Below, piece after piece: positions 18,229 to 26,316 of a stretch of DNA of 35,923 nucleotides (within the stretch, counting starts at the first letter, position 1; each line of letters opens with the position of its first letter). The notes beneath the pieces were generated by a model. The model did no database searches. It was not told the DNA's origin and was given only the letters and a program-made list of their open reading frames with translations. The translations under genes and the position numbers were made by a program. The stretch is from a virus: positions 1 to 35,923 of the IMG/VR virus record IMGVR_UViG_3300043570_001503; one strand, 5' to 3'.

Positions 18229-18491
18229 TACTTCTTGTTCTCTTTCGAGCGAACGGTCTCAATGGCAGAGTTGATGGTTGCATCAAAGTCTTCGTCGGAG
18301 ACCTGACCCTTGCCAGCAAAGATAAATGAGGTTGCGGCGATTACACCGATTACCCCCATGAGGGCACCAAAAGCGCCACTTTGAACAAGGTCAAGGCCAA
18401 TTACTGAGCCAGCACCAAGACCTGTAAGCCCTGCACCAAGGGCAAAAGCGGCAACGCGAAGGAGGCGCTTGAGGATAAATTTGAAGTTCAT
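18228..18491 (-). CDS. Probable holin (87 aa, two membrane segments)
   Basis: A basic N-terminus (MNFKFILKRLLR) is followed by two hydrophobic segments (VAAFALGAGLTGLGAGSVIGL and FGALMGVIGVIAATSFIFAG) joined by a short turn, then a charged C-terminal tail (RSKENKK). Size, topology and one-base coupling to the endolysin fit a class II-type holin that opens the cytoplasmic membrane for the lysin. No lipoprotein or spanin is nearby, which agrees with a Gram-positive host. No strong Shine-Dalgarno is visible before this ATG. Confidence 0.75.
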   Translation of the reverse strand: MNFKFILKRLLRVAAFALGAGLTGLGAGSVIGLDLVQSGAFGALMGVIGVIAATSFIFAGKGQVSDEDFDATINSAIETVRSKENKK

Positions 18492-18530
18492 GCTAGAAGT
18501 TTAGCATGGCTAATTTATTTTTGACGAAGA

Positions 18531-18668
18531 CTACTCGGCAGTTTTCCAGTTTAGGTATTCTTGGTACATTCGGTTTTGTTCGTTGACGGGTATCCACCAA
18601 ATTTCACCGTCTTCTGTGGTGTGTTTGATTATGGTTGAACCGTCTTCGTCTGTGACTTCTTCATACAT
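18531..18668 (-). CDS. Small acidic protein downstream of the tail fibre (45 aa)
   Basis: A complete short frame starts at 18668 after GGAGATAAA. It encodes MYEEVTDEDGSTI, then EDGEIWWIPVNEQN and a helical end YQEYLNWKTAE. Small proteins with this shape, with a tryptophan-rich WIP segment and an NxxYQxYL tail, often follow tail-fibre genes in marine and freshwater phages, but no function is known to me. Its start lies 8 bases after the fibre stop. The good ribosome site and protein-like composition support it as a true gene. Confidence 0.7.
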   Translation of the reverse strand: MYEEVTDEDGSTIIKHTTEDGEIWWIPVNEQNRMYQEYLNWKTAE

Positions 18669-18676
18669 TTTATCTC

Positions 18677-21397
18677 CTAAAGTTCCGCATCAAGCGCAAT
18701 GTTTCCAACGCCTATTGAGTAAAGATACAAACCAGTACCAGCAGCTAGACCAGTTGTTGTGGCAAGAATAATCATGGCTTTTCTATTTATGCCACCACTA
18801 GTCACTGCGGTAGATGAGAAAACTGGGTCAGTTCCACTTCTTGAAATTCCAAATGTAGAAGCACCGCCCGATGCAGTAAAAGATGGCGCAACTCTTTTTT
18901 CGGCATAGTTGAGAATAAACCTTCCGATGGTAGTTGCGTTTGCGTAACCAGAAACAATAACACCATCAGGGTAAGTTTCGTAATACCGTTGACAGGCGGC
19001 AAATTCTCCTTGAATACTTGCCGCGTTCCGACGGAACGGGGTAGCAATACCCCCAAGTTCTAACTGTGCGCCAGTATAAAGAGTTGTTGTTGAGGTGGTT
19101 GTGACGTTACGGTATATTCTAAAACGGTAACCGCGTGTAGCCAATGCGTTAGTGGTAAAACTTGCGGTATAACGTGTCCATGTTCCTACTGTCATTGAAG
19201 CACCAAAAACTCCAGAATTATCTGAAATTGGTGTAGTCCAGTTGTCTACTGTTGTCGGATACGAACTTTGCCACGAAAGACCACCAGTACCCACAGTTGA
19301 CTTTGCCCATATTGAAATAGTCACTTCTTTACCCGCAAACTGAATTGAATTATTAGACTCAATGTACTGGTAAATTCCTGGAGTAGTGCCACTTGTAGAT
19401 GCAAACGATAAAGAATATTTAGCAATGTACTCTGCTGGCACATCAGTTGATTGTGAAACTGTAGATGTACCTGCAGCCCTGTTGTGATACCACCTGTCAG
19501 CAAGGTATACGCCACTTGCTGTTGATGATGTTCCGCGTTGCCAAAAATCAAATGCACCATTTATCAAGTAATTGTACGATTTAGGGATAACGTCAAGGTC
19601 AGTAGTCAAATTTGTTACTTGCGACTGTGCAATAGTTATAGGGTCTGACCCAGCCGATGCATGTGTCGAAGCATGTGCCGTAGGTGTGCGGGCATCCGAC
19701 AGTCTGCTGTCAGCCGTGACTACTGCAGTGCCAGTTACTTGACTAGGTCCAATAATCAGTGCTGACTGTGCCGCTTTAGTCCACATGCCTGTTGTTGAGT
19801 TGTAAATAATCAAATCACCGTTTGACGGCGATGCGGCTGAAACATCGTGCAATTCGTTGATTTCGTAACCGTTTTGTACCTTGACAACAATTTGACCGTT
19901 GTTGGCATTTGCCCGCATGACAACACCAAGGTAAACCGAGTGTGCTGGCTCTGCGGGAGGTGCACCAAAAACATACCCGCCAGCGGTGCTAGAAAGCCAC
20001 ACAGTCTGTCCCGCTGTGGCTGCTGCTGTGTCTACATTGTCTAGCAAGCCCTCAATGATTACATAGCCGTCAGCGTTGTTTGCAAGGTTTTGGTCTAGAA
20101 AACCAAGAGTTTTTGATGATGTTGCTTCTGTGTCAGCATCCGACAAAGAGACAAGTACATGTGTGCCATCGGCACCACTGATATAAACAACCTGACCTTT
20201 AGTCATGGTTGAGCCAGTGCTGTTACGAACCAACTGCTTTACGACAGTTGTATAGGCGGCGGCTCCAGGAGCAGCCCAAACTGTGTCGTAGTTTGTGCTG
20301 GAGTTTTTAGTAAGAATTTGACCACTAGTGCCGCCAGTAGGAACTCCAGCACCTTCAGGAATAGTGAAATTGAATGTGGCGGCACTGGATGTTCCAGAAT
20401 TAGTTACGGTAGCGGGTGTTCCAGGGCTACCAGTAGTTGTCGTACCTACGGCAATAGTGGCGGCGGCACCTGCGGCACCAGTTGAACCTGTTGCGCCAGT
20501 TGCGCCAGTAAGTCCAGTGTCTCCCCTAGGTACCGTAAAATCAAACACTGCTGCGGAAGAAGTACCACTATTGGTTACTGCTGCCGATGTACCTGCCGCA
20601 CCTGTCGTAGTAGTTCCAGCAGCAATAGTCGCTGCGGTACCAGTAGCTCCTGTAGCACCCGTAGCCCCAGTCGCACCCGTGCTTCCAGTTGGGCCTGTAG
20701 GTCCTGTAGGTCCTGTAGCACCTGTAGGTCCTGTAGCACCAGTCAGTTCGATAGCAACAAGAGTGGGGGAATCTGATGGGGAAGTTTGCTCCCCATACGT
20801 CATAGTCCCAGTTCCCTGAAATGCCTTGATTGTGTAAGTGTAAGTACCTGCAGCAGGCGTATCGACATGCGTAATGGCAAAGGGCCTATTGGCACTAATT
20901 GTGGACTCTTGAATTGTTATTGCTTTGCCTATGGCGGTACTTCCCTGGTAAATGCGAATGAAGTTCCACGCGCCAGCGGTTGTTGGGTTTGCGTCCCCAG
21001 TCCCCGACAAATACACAGGCCCACCAGTTGTCGTAATTGTGACAGTAGCAATAGTGGTCGGGGTAGTGCTGTTTACTGTTACGGTTCCAGAAGTACTGGA
21101 AATTGCGTAATTCATGTTCCCCGTAGAACCAGCAGCTCCCCACGCAAAAGTGCCGTCACCAACACTTTTGAAAAACTGACCATTAGTTCCAATACCAGGA
21201 AAGTCAGTAAGTTGTACAAGTTTGTGAGTGTGGTCTCCAGGGGCAGCCTGAAAAGTGCCTTTACCTAGTGTGTGATGCTGGGCTTCGGCACGAGTATCTA
21301 CGTCGCTGTTGGTGTGGTAATCATTGACAACATCAGGAGTTGGGCGGCGGTTCCCCGAAGAACCAATACCGCTACCCGTGAAGTCATTGTTTGCCAT
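18677..21397 (-). CDS. Tail fibre with collagen-like repeats and carbohydrate-binding-type C-terminus (906 aa)
   Basis: The N-terminal 60 residues are a virion-attachment-like region. Residues about 65-210 are beta-rich. Two collagen-like GXY stretches (about 214-251 and 291-309) alternate with two near-identical 45-residue modules ([15 protein letters not shown] and [15 protein letters not shown], each ending in [10 protein letters not shown] plus a short beta tail). The part from [17 protein letters not shown] onward is a jelly-roll carbohydrate-binding-type module ending in [14 protein letters not shown], a recurrent phage receptor-binding C-terminus. The trimeric fibre probably recognises a surface glycan. 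GXY repeats and module duplication mark it as a fast-evolving host-range gene. Confidence 0.88.
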   Translation of the reverse strand: MANNDFTGSGIGSSGNRRPTPDVVNDYHTNSDVDTRAEAQHHTLGKGTFQAAPGDHTHKLVQLTDFPGIGTNGQFFKSVGDGTFAWGAAGSTGNMNYAISSTSGTVTVNSTTPTTIATVTITTTGGPVYLSGTGDANPTTAGAWNFIRIYQGSTAIGKAITIQESTISANRPFAITHVDTPAAGTYTYTIKAFQGTGTMTYGEQTSPSDSPTLVAIELTGATGPTGATGPTGPTGPTGSTGATGATGATGATGTAATIAAGTTTTGAAGTSAAVTNSGTSSAAVFDFTVPRGDTGLTGATGATGSTGAAGAAATIAVGTTTTGSPGTPATVTNSGTSSAATFNFTIPEGAGVPTGGTSGQILTKNSSTNYDTVWAAPGAAAYTTVVKQLVRNSTGSTMTKGQVVYISGADGTHVLVSLSDADTEATSSKTLGFLDQNLANNADGYVIIEGLLDNVDTAAATAGQTVWLSSTAGGYVFGAPPAEPAHSVYLGVVMRANANNGQIVVKVQNGYEINELHDVSAASPSNGDLIIYNSTTGMWTKAAQSALIIGPSQVTGTAVVTADSRLSDARTPTAHASTHASAGSDPITIAQSQVTNLTTDLDVIPKSYNYLINGAFDFWQRGTSSTASGVYLADRWYHNRAAGTSTVSQSTDVPAEYIAKYSLSFASTSGTTPGIYQYIESNNSIQFAGKEVTISIWAKSTVGTGGLSWQSSYPTTVDNWTTPISDNSGVFGASMTVGTWTRYTASFTTNALATRGYRFRIYRNVTTTSTTTLYTGAQLELGGIATPFRRNAASIQGEFAACQRYYETYPDGVIVSGYANATTIGRFILNYAEKRVAPSFTASGGASTFGISRSGTDPVFSSTAVTSGGINRKAMIILATTTGLAAGTGLYLYSIGVGNIALDAEL
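20465..20755 (-). repeat. Collagen-type and duplicated-module repeats inside the tail fibre gene
   Basis: Short 9-base units coding for GATGPT-like triplets repeat in two blocks, about 20645-20755 and 20470-20525. They surround one copy of a duplicated segment; the second copy lies at about 20325-20470. Such repeats change length easily by slippage or recombination. Confidence 0.75.
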
Positions 21398-21406
21398 AAC
21401 TCAACT

Positions 21407-21487
21407 CTACTGGCAACTCTCACATTGAAGAAAGTCCATAGGGTCGACGGGGGGGATGGGGAATCCACTAAGTTTTTCGTTGTCCAT
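21407..21487 (-). CDS. Tiny cysteine-containing peptide between phosphoesterase and fibre (26 aa)
   Basis: A complete frame starting at 21487 encodes MDNEKLSGFPIPPVDPMDFL followed by QCESCQ. It fills the otherwise gene-free 100 bases between the metallophosphoesterase stop and the fibre start. The C-terminal CESC pair could bind metal or form a disulphide. No clear Shine-Dalgarno is visible, so translation may rely on coupling to the gene ending 12 bases upstream. Moderately supported by position and composition only. Confidence 0.4.
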   Translation of the reverse strand: MDNEKLSGFPIPPVDPMDFLQCESCQ

Positions 21488-21499
21488 CAGACTATTCTA

Positions 21500-22726
21500 T
21501 TACACGATTTTGGGGTCAGACCAAAGGTTGTCGCGTGTCTGGAAAGTAAGCATGCCAGATGTGCTCCATTCGCCCCGAGAGTTCGTAAACCACGACGAAC
21601 CACGGTCACTGGACGGTCCGACAAACACCCATCGAGCATCTCCAGACTGGTACATTCGGAAACTGTGCCAGTGCCCAGAGATGAGAATACGGGCTTGAGA
21701 GGTCGGCATATTTCCATGTGATTGCCCTTTCCACCAGTCGCCAATCTTGTCAGGGCCCCCTGCTTGGTGTCCGTGTACGACACCTATTTGGCTTCCGCTG
21801 GCTTCAAAGATTAGTGAGTCGTGGTACAGTTCGGGCTTGATTACGTCGATGTTTGTGGCGGAGCGAATCATGTCGGCTAGGGCTATTCCCCAGTCGTCGT
21901 GAACATCGCCTTCCATTGATTTGATTGCGACTCTGCTGGCTCCGTGGTTGGAGGGGACTGCCACATATCGGACGGGTGCTACTTTCGACAGAATGGCTAT
22001 TCCTGTGAGCATGAGTTCAAATGCTTGGGATACTTGTGCGGGAAGCGAAAGGCTGTTGGTGCTTCGTTGACTTGACACGTTGTAGATGTTTTCGATGGGG
22101 TCTCCAGCGTCTACCATCACAATTTCGCTGTTTCCGTTGCGGTCAGCTTCTTCAGCAGCCCGATGGAAAGATGTCAAAGTTTGGTCGATGGTTTCTTTGT
22201 GGTCGCCGTTCCAGTCTTTTTTACCTAGTTGTAGGTCGGTGGGGACTAGGATGCGCGAACCGCTGGCTGTGTCTTCTTTGCCACTTACATATTGGAAGGT
22301 GTCTAGTATCGACCTGAACTCTTCGGGGTCGACAGCATAGATAGTTTCTTTAGGTTTACGCTTGCCGCCAACTTTGAAGGCGTGTAGGACGCGAAGCCCG
22401 TTTGTTTTGGAGAACTGTTCCCATTCGCTGAACCGCCACTGGTAATCCCACTCTTCGGGGTTGAGTCCTTTTGACTCAATAAATTTTTGAACGTCATCTG
22501 TGGTTAGCGGCAGGTAGGAAGCTTTGCTACTTCCTGAAAATTCTTCGGCTCCGACATCCCACGAGTAGCCTGTTGCTTCTGTGGGTATCAGATGCTTCTT
22601 GTGTCGTCGAATAGCTGCTTCGCTTGCTCCCACAACCTCGGCAGTTATTCGATTTGATTTGGTTAGGTCGAGGCGTTGCCCAGTAGTTTTTTCCCACTGA
22701 CACGCAAGGCATTGCTCTATAGACAT
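21500..22726 (-). CDS. Calcineurin-like metallophosphoesterase with N-terminal DNA-binding-type region (408 aa)
   Basis: Metal-binding motifs occur in order: PTDLQLGKKDW (Asp164; the usual DxH appears as DxQ), VDAGDPIEN (Asp209), VPSNHG (Asn260-His261), VVHGH (about 317-320) and SGHWHS (His352 and His354 region). This is the Mre11/SbcD-like fold. The N-terminal 50 residues (CLACQW; NRITAEVVGASEAAIRRHKKH) look like a small helix-turn-helix. Such proteins are frequent near tail genes of actinobacterial phages and are thought to be nucleases or phosphodiesterases; substrate unknown. The ATG at 22726 follows AGGAGG and is preferred over the in-frame TTG just before it. Confidence 0.8.
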   Translation of the reverse strand: MSIEQCLACQWEKTTGQRLDLTKSNRITAEVVGASEAAIRRHKKHLIPTEATGYSWDVGAEEFSGSSKASYLPLTTDDVQKFIESKGLNPEEWDYQWRFSEWEQFSKTNGLRVLHAFKVGGKRKPKETIYAVDPEEFRSILDTFQYVSGKEDTASGSRILVPTDLQLGKKDWNGDHKETIDQTLTSFHRAAEEADRNGNSEIVMVDAGDPIENIYNVSSQRSTNSLSLPAQVSQAFELMLTGIAILSKVAPVRYVAVPSNHGASRVAIKSMEGDVHDDWGIALADMIRSATNIDVIKPELYHDSLIFEASGSQIGVVHGHQAGGPDKIGDWWKGQSHGNMPTSQARILISGHWHSFRMYQSGDARWVFVGPSSDRGSSWFTNSRGEWSTSGMLTFQTRDNLWSDPKIV

Positions 22727-22761
22727 CAAAACCTCCTGTTAGCGTCCCACACTAGCAGAGT

Positions 22762-23823
22762 TTATGACAAATCCACCCAATTTGAACCATCCCAGCGTTT
22801 AGCAGTACCAAGGTCTACCCACGCGGAACCATCCCAACGTTTACCAGTTGACGCTGAGTTCCAGGCGGAGCCGTCCCAACGCTTACCGCCAGCAGGAACA
22901 AAAATACCAGCACTTGTTGTGTAAGAAGTATTTGTGCCATCCCCAACTGCATAAACACGGAACACATAAGTTTGTGCAACAGTCAACGAGGAATAAGTGT
23001 ACGCCTGAGCAGTCATAACGACAGGAGTGGTCCAGTCAACACCCGCATTGATGCTGTACTGCACATAGTAATCAGAAACTGTGCCGTTTGCGTTACCCGC
23101 TACTACGGCAACATTTCGACCCGTTCGTGTAGCCGTAATTGTTGCGGGAGCACCCGCCGTGTATTTGGTAGCACTCCACGGACCATTTCCCTCAGAACTT
23201 ACGGCCCGAGTTTGATAGTAGTAAACCTGTGTTGCGGTAAGCCCCACAATGTCTGTGGTTGCTGACGGGGTAGCAACAGTAGTAGCAGTTCCCCAAGTAG
23301 TACCATCAGTGCTTTGTTGATATTGATAACTACTAATTGCAACAGGGGAAGTTGCTGTGCCCGACAAAATGGTAACTGTAGTTCCAGCGGCGTTGCGAGA
23401 AAGTGTGGGTCCAGTGGCGGGCGCTGTTGGTAGCCGAACAAAGTTAGTCATAGCAACAGTGGCAGTTCCGTAGGAATCAGTCCATGAAGTACTGGCTACT
23501 GCGCCATCTGCTGTAATAGTTACGGATAAGGAACCGTCCGCATTGTGCGTTACCGTCTGCGTCTTAGTAAAAATTATTGTGTTTGTTTCGCCAGCGGCGA
23601 TTGAAACGGAACCACTAAAATTTTGCTGTGTGCCCGCAATAGTTATGTAACCACTAAAACTACCAAAAGTTGTTGAATAGCCAGCAGCTTTTGATACTCG
23701 AAAGCGAGCTGTAATAGTGGATTGGTTTAGCGACTCATCGTAATCTTCAGTCCAGTAAAGGTTTCCAGACATACCTGCGCCGTTTACGGCTAGGTTGAAA
23801 GTACCTGACAGGCCAGCAGTCAT
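22762..23823 (-). CDS. Minor tail / fibre protein with fibronectin type III domains and KRWDGS repeats (353 aa)
   Basis: Residues 1-130 are a beta-sandwich (LAVNGAGMSGNLYWTEDYDE; GETNTIIFTKTQTVTHNADGSL) seen in phage adhesins. Two fibronectin type III-like domains follow (AISSYQYQQSTDGTTWG with YYYQTRAVSSEGNGPWS; VSDYYVQYSINAGVDWT with TYVFRVYAVGDG). The last 40 residues carry three copies of KRWDGSxW, a short aromatic repeat typical of virion surface binders. The role is likely reversible binding to host glycans next to the main fibre. GGTAGG precedes the ATG, and the gene begins 8 bases after its neighbour. Confidence 0.8.
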   Translation of the reverse strand: MTAGLSGTFNLAVNGAGMSGNLYWTEDYDESLNQSTITARFRVSKAAGYSTTFGSFSGYITIAGTQQNFSGSVSIAAGETNTIIFTKTQTVTHNADGSLSVTITADGAVASTSWTDSYGTATVAMTNFVRLPTAPATGPTLSRNAAGTTVTILSGTATSPVAISSYQYQQSTDGTTWGTATTVATPSATTDIVGLTATQVYYYQTRAVSSEGNGPWSATKYTAGAPATITATRTGRNVAVVAGNANGTVSDYYVQYSINAGVDWTTPVVMTAQAYTYSSLTVAQTYVFRVYAVGDGTNTSYTTSAGIFVPAGGKRWDGSAWNSASTGKRWDGSAWVDLGTAKRWDGSNWVDLS

Positions 23824-23830
23824 TGACTAC

Positions 23831-24151
23831 CTACCAGAACCAGAGGTCGTTCGTTGCGTTAGCTGTAGGTTGACTCGACTGGACAAATATGGTGACAGGT
23901 GCACTTTGCAGCACCCACGCGGACCCAGACCAGACGTAACTCAGTTTTGTGTTGGTTTCGTAAATCTGCTGACCCGTGAATGGGGTGGCTGGGCGGGTGC
24001 TGGACGTAACAATTTTGGCACCAGTCGCTGTATCAATGGCTGTGAAGTTCAGGTTCAGCTTGTCAATGTCAGCTGTTTCATCGGGCCCACCAATGCCTGC
24101 GGAACCGCCACCTGGCAAGTACAGGGCAAGTTTGGTTGTGTATGTGGGCAT
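23831..24151 (-). CDS. Small tail-associated protein (106 aa)
   Basis: The N-terminal half (YTTKLALYLPGGGSAGIGGPDETADIDKLNLNFTAID) resembles the start of phage tail-fibre or tail-spike proteins that define the particle attachment region. The second half is a short beta module with RPATPFTGQQIYETNTK and SYVWSGSAWV, often found in actinophage minor tail proteins. The start overlaps the upstream stop (TAATG) after GGAGACATA. It is probably a fibre adaptor or a short receptor-binding component used with the 353-aa protein. Confidence 0.65.
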   Translation of the reverse strand: MPTYTTKLALYLPGGGSAGIGGPDETADIDKLNLNFTAIDTATGAKIVTSSTRPATPFTGQQIYETNTKLSYVWSGSAWVLQSAPVTIFVQSSQPTANATNDLWFW

Positions 24152-24876
24152 TATGTCTCCAAAGTCTTAGGGGAACCCGCTTCACTAATTGTAGTCGCAT
24201 AAAGTGAAATGTCGGTGAGGATTGCTTTACGGACATCAGGGTCTTTCACATGTGTCGTAATTGCTTCAACAATCTTCATAATAATAACACGCGCATCTTC
24301 CAGGCTTTGCTGGGCAGGGTTCCACTCATTAGTAATAGCAAACACCAACTCAATGGCTTTGTGGTCTCCCGCTTCTGCGTTACTAATCAGACGGTTACGC
24401 AAAGCGGGCAACGCTTCACGGTAACTGTTCTGCGTGTAGTTGTTGTAAATCTCAAAAAACAGGGGCTGCTTCAGCCACGCCTGGTAGCGAGGCATGGGCA
24501 CACCCAACTCTTTCAACTTCGTCGACAAAGCCCGCTTATCAAATGGGTCCGACAGCTTCAACAAAGTGGTCTGCTGTTCCATCGTCAAACCGTTTTCAGG
24601 GTCCCAGTTGACACCACGGTAAGCCAGTGCGTCTTTGAACTCCTGCGTCAGCATCATCTTGGAAATGGTCTGCTTTGGAATACTAGGCCACAACAGTGCA
24701 ACACCGTCAACTGTCGGAACAGCACCGTTGACACGGTACGCAGTGTCAAACGCGGACACAATGTTGCGAAACGCCAAATCGGTAAACCCTGCAGGGGTTT
24801 GAATCTGCTTGAACTTGCCAGCAGGGTCGGCTACTTCAATGCCACCCTCAAACTTATTTATCTCGGTCATCGCCAT
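24151..24876 (-). CDS. Terminase small subunit-like DNA-binding protein (241 aa)
   Basis: Residues 75-170 contain ALAYRGVNWDPENGLTMEQQ, then SDPFDKRALSTKLKELGVP followed by MPRYQAWLKQPLF, LPALRNRLISNAEAGDHKAI and ELVFAITNEWNP. This is the pattern of phBC6A51-type helix-turn-helix terminase small subunits: a recognition helix before WLKQP and the closing AGDHKAIELVF helix. If correct, it recognises viral DNA for packaging, although TerL lies about 7 kb away across the fibre and lysis genes. The extra C-terminal helices may form the ring. ATG at 24876 or 24870; the gene overlaps the preceding 34-aa frame by about 20 bases. Confidence 0.6.
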   Translation of the reverse strand: MAMTEINKFEGGIEVADPAGKFKQIQTPAGFTDLAFRNIVSAFDTAYRVNGAVPTVDGVALLWPSIPKQTISKMMLTQEFKDALAYRGVNWDPENGLTMEQQTTLLKLSDPFDKRALSTKLKELGVPMPRYQAWLKQPLFFEIYNNYTQNSYREALPALRNRLISNAEAGDHKAIELVFAITNEWNPAQQSLEDARVIIMKIVEAITTHVKDPDVRKAILTDISLYATTISEAGSPKTLET

Positions 24877-24958
24877 TTTTTCTTACAGCCGACACAACCA
24901 GCATTACTAAGCCAGCAATCCCAAACCACCAAAAGAACATTACGTCTAGAAGTGTCAT
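24854..24958 (-). CDS. Tiny single-span membrane peptide (34 aa)
   Basis: The frame encodes MTLLDVMFFWWFGIAGLVML, then VVSAV and a charged tail RKNGDDRDK. This is one membrane helix with positive and acidic residues after it. The start overlaps the upstream stop by 4 bases (ATGA), AGGAAA lies upstream, and the end overlaps the next gene. Tight coupling and a clean transmembrane design support it as a real gene. Function unknown; it could be an anti-holin, a superinfection-exclusion peptide or a membrane anchor. Confidence 0.5.
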   Translation of the reverse strand: MTLLDVMFFWWFGIAGLVMLVVSAVRKNGDDRDK

Positions 24959-25473
24959 AGTGTTTCCTGAACCCACACGCTTTGCGCGTTGCTCAGCGGA
25001 AGCCAGTTGAAGCCGATGTCATCAAAAGCGTTGATAACTTCTTTCGGCATCGAAATGGTTTGTCCCCGCATGTAACGGTTCAGGGTTGTGGGTTGGATTT
25101 TGAACGTCTTACAAAAACGCTGAATCGAACCTGCCACCGTCCGAGCAAAAACCTCCATCGGGCTTTTCTCACCCAGCGAGGGGTAACTACTCGGGAACGT
25201 CTGCGTGTCAATGGCTTTCCTTTCCTCGGTACGCCACTTACTGTACGCGACAGTTAGGCTCTCCGTACCGTATTCGTCCAAAAGAATTGCTTTCGCATCA
25301 ACACCGCGATTAGCGCACTCATACCCTAGGGATACATTCTGTCGTTCGCTAACGCTGGTGTAAATCCCTGCCTCCAGATACACCATTGTCATCTTGCCAA
25401 AGTCGTTTCGTTCACAAAACGCTTTTTGCGTCAAGCCGCACAGCTCACGCAAACGGATGTAAGGGTTTTTCAT
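24955..25473 (-). CDS. Helix-turn-helix DNA-binding protein (172 aa)
   Basis: The N-terminus (IRLRELCGLTQKAFCERNDFGKMTMVYLEAGIY) is an XRE-type helix-turn-helix. A second possible one occurs near residues 125-150 (IQRFCKTFKIQPTTLNRYMRGQ), so the protein could contact two half-sites. It lies near the head of the leftward block and could regulate late transcription or take part in packaging. A long inverted repeat (25493-25550) occupies its leader. Role inferred. Confidence 0.6.
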   Translation of the reverse strand: MKNPYIRLRELCGLTQKAFCERNDFGKMTMVYLEAGIYTSVSERQNVSLGYECANRGVDAKAILLDEYGTESLTVAYSKWRTEERKAIDTQTFPSSYPSLGEKSPMEVFARTVAGSIQRFCKTFKIQPTTLNRYMRGQTISMPKEVINAFDDIGFNWLPLSNAQSVWVQETL

Positions 25474-25492
25474 GTTGTTCTTTCAGGTAAGG

Positions 25493-25550
25493 GGTGGGGA
25501 GGGGCACAGGCCGCATCATAAGCCTGTAAGGGGTAGCCGCGCTCCCCACC
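25493..25550 (-). promoter_or_regulatory. Large inverted repeat in the leader of the HTH gene
   Basis: The outer arms GGTGGGGAG (25493-25501) and CTCCCCACC (25542-25550) are perfectly paired. Within them is a second stem ACAGGC / GCCTGT (25506-25511, 25522-25527). It fills the gap between the stop of the 90-aa gene and the start of the HTH gene. It may act as terminator, attenuator or binding site for the HTH protein. Confidence 0.5.
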
Positions 25551-25554
25551 AGTT

Positions 25555-25827
25555 TCACAGCTGCTTGAGAAGGTCTTTCAAGTCAGCAAGTTTGATTTCT
25601 GCGATAACCAGTGCAGGTTCTCCAACCCACCCAACAGGCATCAACGCAATGGTTCCACGGGTTTCGTCGCGGATAGCAACAAAGTGCTTCGAGGTAGCGT
25701 ACTCAATCATTTCCTTAGCTACTTTCATCAAAGGCTGCTCCTCACTCGATGAACCAGTCGTAACCGTCACTGAGCTCGTTTCGGATTCGCTCAAGTTTTC
25801 GCTTGAGGCTGTTTCTTTCTCGACCAT
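25555..25827 (-). CDS. Small unknown protein (90 aa)
   Basis: The ATG at 25827 has a near-perfect AAGGAGAAGT ribosome site, which decides the start although the open frame extends further upstream. The N-terminal third is Ser/Glu/Thr-rich and disordered (ASSENLSESETSSVTVTTG). The rest looks globular (MKVAKEMIEYATSKHFVAIRDETRG; WVGEPALVIAEIKLADLKDLLKQL). Its first 86 bases overlap the end of the 143-aa gene in another frame. No family recognised; probably a regulatory or early-late transition protein given its place at the head of the leftward block. Confidence 0.6.
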   Translation of the reverse strand: MVEKETASSENLSESETSSVTVTTGSSSEEQPLMKVAKEMIEYATSKHFVAIRDETRGTIALMPVGWVGEPALVIAEIKLADLKDLLKQL

Positions 25828-26173
25828 ACTTCTCCTTTTTGTTGTGTCGAAAGGTGATGCGATAGTTAGCGTCAAACTGGCTACGCGAAACAACTACTAA
25901 AGAATCACCGTCATAGACAAGCCAATCCCCAACAGTCATCTCAAGCGGAAGCTCTGTCGGTTGAAACCACAGAACACCCATAGCCGAGTCAAACTTTAGA
26001 AGGCTGAACTGAGACTCATCCCCAAACGAATTAGGTCCTACCACCGTGAGATACATGCTCGAAAGCATGTCAAGGCTACTCTCACTCTCCAGCTGAATAG
26101 CCAGAACAGTGGCCCGTTTACGAACAACATGCAGCACGGGGTTAGCGTACCGTATCTTCTTGCTCGCCTTCAT
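25742..26173 (-). CDS. First gene of the leftward transcript, unknown (143 aa), probably leaderless
   Basis: It has a basic N-terminus (KASKKIRYANPVLHVVRKRATVLAIQLE), a beta-rich middle (LTVVGPNSFGDESQFSLLKFDS; MTVGDWLVYDGDSLVVVSRSQFD) and a basic helical end (RHNKKEKYGRERNSLKRKLERIRN). The middle resembles a small beta-barrel found in many actinophage proteins. TACGCT lies 7 bases before the ATG, leaving no room for a leader. A second copy of the same motif occurs inside codons 9-11, 6 bases before an in-frame GTG at 26137, so that GTG is an alternative start. Function not identified. Confidence 0.6.
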   Translation of the reverse strand: MKASKKIRYANPVLHVVRKRATVLAIQLESESSLDMLSSMYLTVVGPNSFGDESQFSLLKFDSAMGVLWFQPTELPLEMTVGDWLVYDGDSLVVVSRSQFDANYRITFRHNKKEKYGRERNSLKRKLERIRNELSDGYDWFIE

Positions 26174-26179
26174 AGTGGA

Positions 26180-26188
26180 TAGCGTACC
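26180..26188 (-). promoter_or_regulatory. Candidate leftward promoter -10 (GGTACGCTA)
   Basis: The minus strand reads TGGTACGCT directly before the 143-aa gene, fitting an extended -10 (TGn plus TANNNT). The ATG begins 7 bases after the hexamer, the arrangement expected for leaderless mRNA. No clear -35. The same 9-mer recurs at 26143-26151 (minus), 30802-30810 and 35302-35310. Confidence 0.5.
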
Positions 26189-26209
26189 ACGGGATTCTGA
26201 TTATTCGAT

Positions 26210-26241
26210 ACGAGATACCCCTAATAGTGGAAACAAGTGGA
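26210..26241 (+). promoter_or_regulatory. Divergent control region with GAGATACCCCTAAT box and first copy of the TGGAAACAAGTGGA element
   Basis: Leftward and rightward blocks separate in the gap 26174-26316. It holds the 14-base box GAGATACCCCTAAT (about 26212-26225), repeated near 28300, and directly after it TGGAAACAAGTGGA (26228-26241), copy A of the element found before four other cassettes. TACAAC lies 17 bases after TGGAAA, a possible -10. CCCC/GGGG (26279-26297) can pair in the leader. Confidence 0.55.
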
Positions 26242-26316
26242 CGATTCGTGTACAACATCATTCCAGACTAGAGGCATACCCCAGCACAAGGCAGGGGCTA
26301 CAAGGAAGGCAACACA

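Noticed and set aside
20328-20819. 163-aa plus-strand open frame with Val-Ala-Pro repeats
   Set aside because: It is the reverse reading of the collagen-type repeat in the tail fibre gene.
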